A stretch of 64,000 nucleotides of DNA from VRUE01 sp963697695 (GTDB taxonomy: Bacteria > Actinomycetota > Thermoleophilia > Solirubrobacterales > 70-9), in assembly GCA_963697695.1 (NCBI GenBank), contig OY969094.1:1488001-1552000 (forward strand), written 5' to 3'. The position numbers were made by a program, and so were the translations under genes. This document shows, one piece after another, positions 60,758 to 64,000 of the stretch (the stretch's first letter is position 1; every line of letters starts with the position of its first letter). The notes under the pieces are model-generated. The model did not search any database. It worked only from the letters and a program-made list of their open reading frames with translations, and was not told the origin of the DNA.

Positions 60758-61294
60758 GTGGGCAATCTCCGGATTCGCTGGATGGGAGCTGGTAAAGCTC
60801 TCCTTGTTGCCGCCGCAATGCTGCTGGCGTTGAAGACTGCGCCGGGGTTGTTGGAGCCGCCGGCTCCGCCGCCGCTGCCGGCTGATGTGGGCCTCCCGTC
60901 CCTCAAAGCTTTGGACAAGGGGGCGGCGGGGACCGTAGGGCGTAGGCGGGGCACCGTTGGACCGAGAGACCTTGCGGTCGGGACTCGTCGTTCTAGACGG
61001 AATCTCGGGCGGGTGGTGTCGGGTGGGGGTGGTCGGAGAAGCGCGGAGGCTGCTGAGGGGGAGCGCCCAGCCCTCGCACCGCAGCGTCCCTCTCCCCGAA
61101 GCGGCGCGCAGCGCAAGCCGAGTACCCCCACCCGGCGACAGGACCCGCCCGCCTATCCCTCCGAACCTGTGCCAGTCCCGTCTCCAACTCCCGAACCCGC
61201 ACCCGTTGCATCGCCACCATCAGAAGTCGCTCCACCCCCTCCCCCCACGCCGTCCCCGCCCGACGACGGCTCGGAGGAGTTCGCCCCTCACTGA
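60758..61294 (+). CDS. Membrane-anchored proline-rich protein
   Basis: 178 residues from GTG 60758; the ATG at 60782 is another option. A hydrophobic N-terminal segment (GKALLVAAAMLLALKTAPG) is followed by a basic and then a Pro-rich tail (PVPSPTPEPAPVASPPSEV). It looks like an exported or anchored low-complexity protein of the wall. Low-complexity composition gives no family; it might partly be a spurious frame in GC-rich DNA. Confidence 0.45.
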   Translation: MGNLRIRWMGAGKALLVAAAMLLALKTAPGLLEPPAPPPLPADVGLPSLKALDKGAAGTVGRRRGTVGPRDLAVGTRRSRRNLGRVVSGGGGRRSAEAAEGERPALAPQRPSPRSGAQRKPSTPTRRQDPPAYPSEPVPVPSPTPEPAPVASPPSEVAPPPPPTPSPPDDGSEEFAPH

Positions 61295-61319
61295 CAAGGC
61301 GGCTATAGTCCTTCGCCGC

Positions 61320-61763
61320 TTGGTAGCAGCACGCGAATACGAGCTGGTCCTGATGCTGGACCCCGGGCAAGACGAGCCCACCCGCGAGTCGCTCGCGCAG
61401 GAGACGCGCGGGCGAATCGAGGCCGAGGGCACGCTCAAACACGAGAACAACTGGGGCCTGCGCAAGATGGCCTACGAAATCGAGCAGCGCAACGAGGCCG
61501 ACTACCGCTGGTTCCGCTTCGAGGCCCCGACCGAGCTGCTCGACGGGCTCAACCACAACTTGAAGATCGCCGACGGCGTGCTCCGCTTCCGCATCTTCAA
61601 AGTGGACCCGGACTCGCCTGTGTTGGTGCCGCCGGCCGTCGCGGCGCCTGCGCCTGGCGCTTCGCGCGAGCGGCCATCTCATGGCGCCCGCCCCCCCGTG
61701 GCTCCCAGCGACGAGGACTCCAGCCCGGAGCCCGGAGCCGAGCCGGCCCCCTCCGACGACTGA
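61320..61763 (+). CDS. rpsF: 30S ribosomal protein S6
   Basis: 147 residues from TTG 61320. AREYELVLMLDPGQDEPTRE is the S6 N-terminus; NNWGLRKMAYEIEQRNEADY and LKIADGVLRFRIFKVD complete the ferredoxin-like fold. The C-terminal ~45 residues are Pro/Glu-rich extension. A TATAGT box lies at 61304-61309. First gene of the rpsF-ssb-rpsR-rplI cluster. Confidence 0.94.
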   Translation: MVAAREYELVLMLDPGQDEPTRESLAQETRGRIEAEGTLKHENNWGLRKMAYEIEQRNEADYRWFRFEAPTELLDGLNHNLKIADGVLRFRIFKVDPDSPVLVPPAVAAPAPGASRERPSHGARPPVAPSDEDSSPEPGAEPAPSDD

Positions 61764-61908
61764 CGATCGTCGACCGCCGCCGGCCTCGGCGGAATCGGCC
61801 CCAGCGGCGACTGTCTTTTTCGCGGAGATTGCGGCTCCAAGGGAGAGAGACGCGCCGCCGGCGCTCTTAGACTGACTATTCAACAAGCGATCCGAGGAGC
61901 TGAGAGCC

Positions 61909-62373
61909 GTGGCAGCGTCGAACGTCAACGTAGTCGTCATCACTGGGAACCTGACCCGCGATCCGGAGCTGCGTCACACCGGGGGTGGAACGCCGGTCTG
62001 CGAGCTCCGCGTCGCAGTGAACAGCCGCCGCAAGGACGGTCAGACCGGCGAATGGGTCGACAAGCCCAACTACTTCGACGTCACCGTCTGGGGCGCGCAG
62101 GGCGAGAACTGCGCCAACTACCTCGCGAAGGGCCGGCCGGTGGCAGTCGAAGGACGGCTCGACTGGCGTGAGTGGGAGGCCAAAGACGGCGGCAAACGGC
62201 AGGCGGTCAGCATCGTCGCCAACTCGGTCCAGTTCCTCGGCTCCCGCGACGGCTCGGGTGGCGGAGGCGGCAACGGCGGCTTCGCCCCCAGCAGCGACAC
62301 CCCGGCCGACACCTCCGACTTCGCCGGCGCACCCGCGGGTGGCGGTGCTGCTGACGACGACATTCCTTTCTAA
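61909..62373 (+). CDS. ssb: Single-stranded DNA-binding protein
   Basis: 154 residues from GTG 61909 with GAGGAG upstream. OB-fold: NVVVITGNLTRDPELRHTGG, ELRVAVNSRRKD, YFDVTVWGAQGENCANYLAKG and AVEGRLDWREWE; Gly-rich linker; acidic tip DDDIPF that recruits replication and repair partners. The synteny rpsF-ssb-rpsR is classic. Confidence 0.97.
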   Translation: MAASNVNVVVITGNLTRDPELRHTGGGTPVCELRVAVNSRRKDGQTGEWVDKPNYFDVTVWGAQGENCANYLAKGRPVAVEGRLDWREWEAKDGGKRQAVSIVANSVQFLGSRDGSGGGGGNGGFAPSSDTPADTSDFAGAPAGGGAADDDIPF

Positions 62374-62396
62374 GCACCTAGGCATATCCAGCCTCT

Positions 62397-62506
62397 TGCC
62401 AGGGCGGGATCGGACCAAGCGGGCCTAGGACGCAGGGAGCGTGGCGTGCTCTGCACGCGAGCGACCGAGGACACCGGTCCGCGCAGAGTCCGATCCCGCC
62501 CTGGCA
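62397..62506. repeat. 19-bp inverted repeat between ssb and rpsR
   Basis: TGCCAGGGCGGGATCGGAC (62397-62415) and its exact complement (62488-62506). The 72 bases between contain further stems, e.g. GCGTGC-tct-GCACGC. It is either a terminator/processing site that separates ssb from the ribosomal genes or a structured leader of rpsR. A TAGGAT box (62511-62516) follows and could be a new promoter for rpsR. Confidence 0.8.
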
Positions 62507-62527
62507 TCTGTAGGATTGCCGGTCCTT

Positions 62528-62794
62528 ATGGCCAGAACCAAAGACGCAGGAGCAGGAGCACCGCGACGCGGTCGGCGCATGCCGGACCGCATGCGACCGC
62601 GTAAGTACACGCGGATCAACTCCGAGGCGGTCGACTACAAGGACCTCAACCTGCTGCGGCGGTTCCTCTCGGACAAGGGCAAGACCCGGGGCCGCCGGGT
62701 CACCGGCCTCTCCCGCAAGCACCAGCGGCAGCTCTCAGTGGCAGTAAAGCGCGCTCGCGAGATCGCCCTGCTGCCCTATGTCGGAGAGCGCTGA
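62528..62794 (+). CDS. rpsR: 30S ribosomal protein S18
   Basis: 88 residues. KYTRINSEAVDYKDLNLLRR, then FLSDKGKTRGRRVTGLSRKH and QRQLSVAVKRAREIALLPYV is standard S18, with a basic N-terminal extension. The stop overlaps the rplI start by one base. Confidence 0.97.
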   Translation: MARTKDAGAGAPRRGRRMPDRMRPRKYTRINSEAVDYKDLNLLRRFLSDKGKTRGRRVTGLSRKHQRQLSVAVKRAREIALLPYVGER

Positions 62795-63246
62795 TGGCAC
62801 AGGCAATCCTGCTCGAGGACGTCGACGAGCTCGGCCATCGCGGCGATCCGGTCGATGTCTCCCCCGGCTACCTTCGCAACTTCCTCATTCCCCGCAAACT
62901 CGCCGCACCGGCGACGCCAGGAGCGCTCGAGGAGGCACAGCGGCGCCGTGCAGCGGCTGAGAAAGTCGAAAAAGCCCGGGCTGAGCGCGAAGAGCAGGCA
63001 GCCTCTCTGCTCTCCAAGACGGTGCTGACGATCTACCAGCGGGCCGGCGAGGACGGGAAGCTCTTCGGCTCCGTCGGTGCGAAGGAGATCGTCGAGGCGA
63101 TCAGCGACGCTCGCGACCTCCGGGTCGATCGGCGCAAAGTCCGCCTCGAGCAGCCGATCCGCGAGATCGGCACCCACATGGTCGAGATCGAGCTCGCCGA
63201 TGGCGCTGTCGCCACGGTGAAGACGATCGTCACCGAGGAGAAGTAG
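62794..63246 (+). CDS. rplI: 50S ribosomal protein L9
   Basis: 150 residues. AQAILLEDVDELGHRGDPVD, PGYLRNFLIPRKLAAPAT, a long connecting helix (EEAQRRRAAAEKVEKARAE) and the C-terminal domain with LFGSVGAKEIVEAI and LEQPIREIGTHMVEIEL. Normal length. Last gene of the cluster. Confidence 0.97.
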   Translation: MAQAILLEDVDELGHRGDPVDVSPGYLRNFLIPRKLAAPATPGALEEAQRRRAAAEKVEKARAEREEQAASLLSKTVLTIYQRAGEDGKLFGSVGAKEIVEAISDARDLRVDRRKVRLEQPIREIGTHMVEIELADGAVATVKTIVTEEK

Positions 63247-63270
63247 CCCGGCGACGTTAGGCTGCGGGCC

Positions 63271-63969
63271 ATGAGCTCGCGCCGCCTGCCAACCCGCCTC
63301 ACCCGTCGCGCCAAGGCGAGGACGCGTTTCGGCTGGGCGCGCTCGGAGCGGGCGACGGTAGGCCTTGCCGCGGTGGCGCTGGCGGGTGCCGGAACCGTGA
63401 TCGCCGGCCAGTTCGGCCGCATGCTTCAGCGCCGCTCGCACGCACACGACGACGGTGAGAGCCTGGTCGAAGTGGCGCCGGCGGCTGCCCTGGACACCGT
63501 CGGGGTGGCCGTCAGCGGCTACGAGGCGGCGCCACGGAGCGAGACTGTCCTCTTCAACCTGCTCGCCGGCTTCCTCGGCTCATTTGCGTTCGTGCGTCTC
63601 TCTACCTGGGGAATCCGCGACAACTGGGGACCGTTTCGCAATGTCAGGCTCGGCGGTCGCCATATTCACCACTTCGTCCCCGGCATCCTGATCGCCTTCG
63701 GCGCCGGCACCACAGCTCTGCTGACCGAAGATGAGCGGCTCGAGGAAAGGCTCGCCATTCCGATGGGAATCGGAATCGGGCTCACCTTCGACGAGGCGGC
63801 CCTGCTGCTCGACTTGCGCGACGTCTACTGGACCAGGCAAGGCCTGCTCAGCGTCCAGCTCAGCCTTGGAGCGACCGCGATCCTCAGCATCGCGATTCTC
63901 ACACAGCGGATGCTGCGCCGCGGTGAGCGGCGGCGTGAGCAGGCCGGCCTGATCCCAGCTACCCCTTAG
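63271..63969 (+). CDS. Integral membrane protein with HIHHF motif
   Basis: 232 residues. Basic N-terminus, one hydrophobic helix near residue 35, then four to five helices. The stretch GPFRNVRLGGRHIHHFVPGI carries HIHHF and GIGLTFDEAALLLDL has two acidic residues in a membrane setting; this pattern is seen in conserved uncharacterised actinobacterial membrane proteins. TAGGCT is seven bases before ATG 63271. Function unknown. Confidence 0.75.
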   Translation: MSSRRLPTRLTRRAKARTRFGWARSERATVGLAAVALAGAGTVIAGQFGRMLQRRSHAHDDGESLVEVAPAAALDTVGVAVSGYEAAPRSETVLFNLLAGFLGSFAFVRLSTWGIRDNWGPFRNVRLGGRHIHHFVPGILIAFGAGTTALLTEDERLEERLAIPMGIGIGLTFDEAALLLDLRDVYWTRQGLLSVQLSLGATAILSIAILTQRMLRRGERRREQAGLIPATP

Positions 63970-64000
63970 GCCTGCAGGTGCGCACGACCCCGCCGGTGGC

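Overview
The window looks like chromosomal DNA of a high-GC actinobacterium, most likely class Thermoleophilia (Solirubrobacterales-like). The grounds are the GC-rich third-codon bias, the gene content (CcmABC-type exporter fused to a tetrapyrrole operon, NfeD/SPFH pair, MptB-like mannosyltransferase, TreT beside OtsA, rpsF-ssb-rpsR-rplI), frequent GTG/TTG starts, and many start codons placed 6-7 nt after a TANNNT box (leaderless transcripts). The taxon is inferred from gene style only; no rRNA gene is present.

Layout. 1-7.0 kb: end of a secreted protein gene, then ccmA-ccmB-ccmC-ccmD-like-hemA-hemC-[vapB-vapC]-cobA/hemD, a haem-export and tetrapyrrole operon interrupted by a toxin-antitoxin pair. 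7.0-14.5 kb: housekeeping and envelope genes (SnoaL-like, birA, a large SF2 helicase, a TlpA-like lipoprotein, NfeD, SPFH, a GalT/HIT-fold enzyme, a conserved hypothetical). 14.8-20.1 kb: a visibly more AT-rich island built around tRNA-Arg(CCU). Four truncated copies of the 5' half of that tRNA gene, each still carrying its promoter, precede the intact tRNA at 0.85-0.98 kb intervals. Each copy is followed about 100 nt later by a conserved GGGCAGCG/CGCTGCCC hairpin and then by a one- or two-gene module (nucleotidyltransferase pairs, MNT-HEPN, a broken membrane-protein gene). An AbiE-like pair lies just beyond the intact tRNA. I see this as an integrase-less cassette array and the best candidate for an undescribed system here.

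20.1-43.6 kb: a cupin gene, three TetR regulators and a 21-kb minus-strand cluster encoding secreted proteins. It contains three paralogous two-gene operons (beta-propeller/Fn3 protein followed by a second giant secreted protein). Each begins with the same ~67-nt potentially structured leader directly before the ribosome-binding site. The promoter of the first operon (d-c-b-a) is nearly identical to that of the TetR pair next to it, which suggests shared control.

43.6-64 kb: a YceH-like gene broken by a CG-repeat slip, two tiny membrane proteins, pyrE, an epimerase, an L,D-transpeptidase, an unusual class-II tRNA-like gene whose D/anticodon region is complementary to its own downstream RNA, CPBP protease and MscS channel with overlapping divergent starts, a class A penicillin-binding protein, an MptB-like transferase, a YbhN-like protein, thiL, an orphan FlgM-like protein, a two-component system with an HtrA lipoprotein, two trehalose synthesis enzymes, and the rpsF-ssb-rpsR-rplI cluster. 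Several gene ends carry unusually long (19-bp) inverted repeats.

All calls come from reading the sequence and remembered family motifs; no database search or folding program was run.
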